A stretch of DNA of 18,075 nucleotides from Funneliformis mosseae. Lineage: Eukaryota; Glomeromycota; Glomeromycetes; Glomerales; Glomeraceae. Under the pieces are notes generated by a model. The model was not told the DNA's origin, ran no database searches, and was given only the letters and a program-made list of their open reading frames with translations. The stretch lies in assembly GCA_910592005.1 (NCBI GenBank), contig CAJVPP010001743.1, positions 1 through 18,075 on the forward strand, given 5' to 3'. Both the position numbers and the translations under genes were made by a program. Shown here one piece after another: positions 17,991 through 18,075 of the stretch (position 1 is the stretch's first letter; each line of letters opens with the position of its first letter).

Positions 17991-18075
17991 CAGTAGCGGT
18001 CATAAGTATCTGACCGCCTGAGATCGTCCAAAATTATTATATAACTACCCCTTAAATTTTTCAGAAATATAATAT
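17991..18075. mobile_element. Left end of a second Tc1/mariner-type element (continues beyond the window)
   Basis: CAGTAGCGGTCATAAGTATC begins at 17991 directly after TA (17989-17990), and TGACCGCCTGAG follows. A start of CAGT(A/G)(G)CGGTC with a flanking TA is typical of Tc1/mariner termini. Inside the terminus CGGTCA and TGACCG form a 6-bp inverted repeat around 8 nt. The sequence differs from the terminus at 275-313, so the two elements belong to different families. The remainder to 18075 is A/T-rich and the transposase, if any, is outside the window. Confidence 0.65.

Overview
The window reads as nuclear DNA of an early-diverging fungus, most probably an arbuscular mycorrhizal species (Glomeromycotina, Rhizophagus-like). 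This is inference from style, not from a database match: short introns with GTAAGT-like donors and YAG acceptors, extremely A/T-rich intergenic DNA full of decayed DNA transposons, and three genes that look like members of families I know to be expanded in these fungi. No prokaryotic operon, CRISPR array, rRNA or tRNA was seen.

Layout. 1-313 is the 3' end of a Tc1-like transposon (transposase C terminus, right inverted terminal repeat and TA target duplication at 314-315). 380-1254 is a degenerate tandem array of about eight 110-115 bp units, each built like a miniature intron. About 1436-2760 (minus) is a heavily mutated hAT-type transposase relic. 2800-4700 is A/T-rich DNA with several short palindromes, leading to a CCAAT/TATA promoter. 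5021-6036 (plus, 3 exons) is an intact SAM-dependent methyltransferase of 285 residues with an N-terminal myristoylation-type sequence. 6037-9525 is a gene desert with small hairpins, a 38-bp tandem repeat and a MITE-like inverted repeat. 9526-10797 (minus) is a protein kinase of the HRDLHPGN type whose exon 1/exon 2 junction is problematic. 11313-12602 (minus, 6 exons) is an intact classical short-chain dehydrogenase/reductase of 299 residues, with a tandem duplication directly upstream of its start. 13.1-17.99 kb is another desert with one long decayed coding-like stretch and several repeats. 17991-18075 is the left end of a second, different Tc1/mariner-type element, cut by the window edge.

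The three host genes do not form an operon or an obvious pathway. The kinase and the dehydrogenase are tandem on the minus strand, about 0.5 kb apart; the methyltransferase is on the opposite strand, about 3.5 kb away. The best leads are the intron-like minisatellite, the kinase junction (two adjacent in-frame TGA codons or an alternative splice that removes half of helix C), the myristoylated-methyltransferase architecture and the duplicated dehydrogenase promoter. I found no convincing new multi-gene system.
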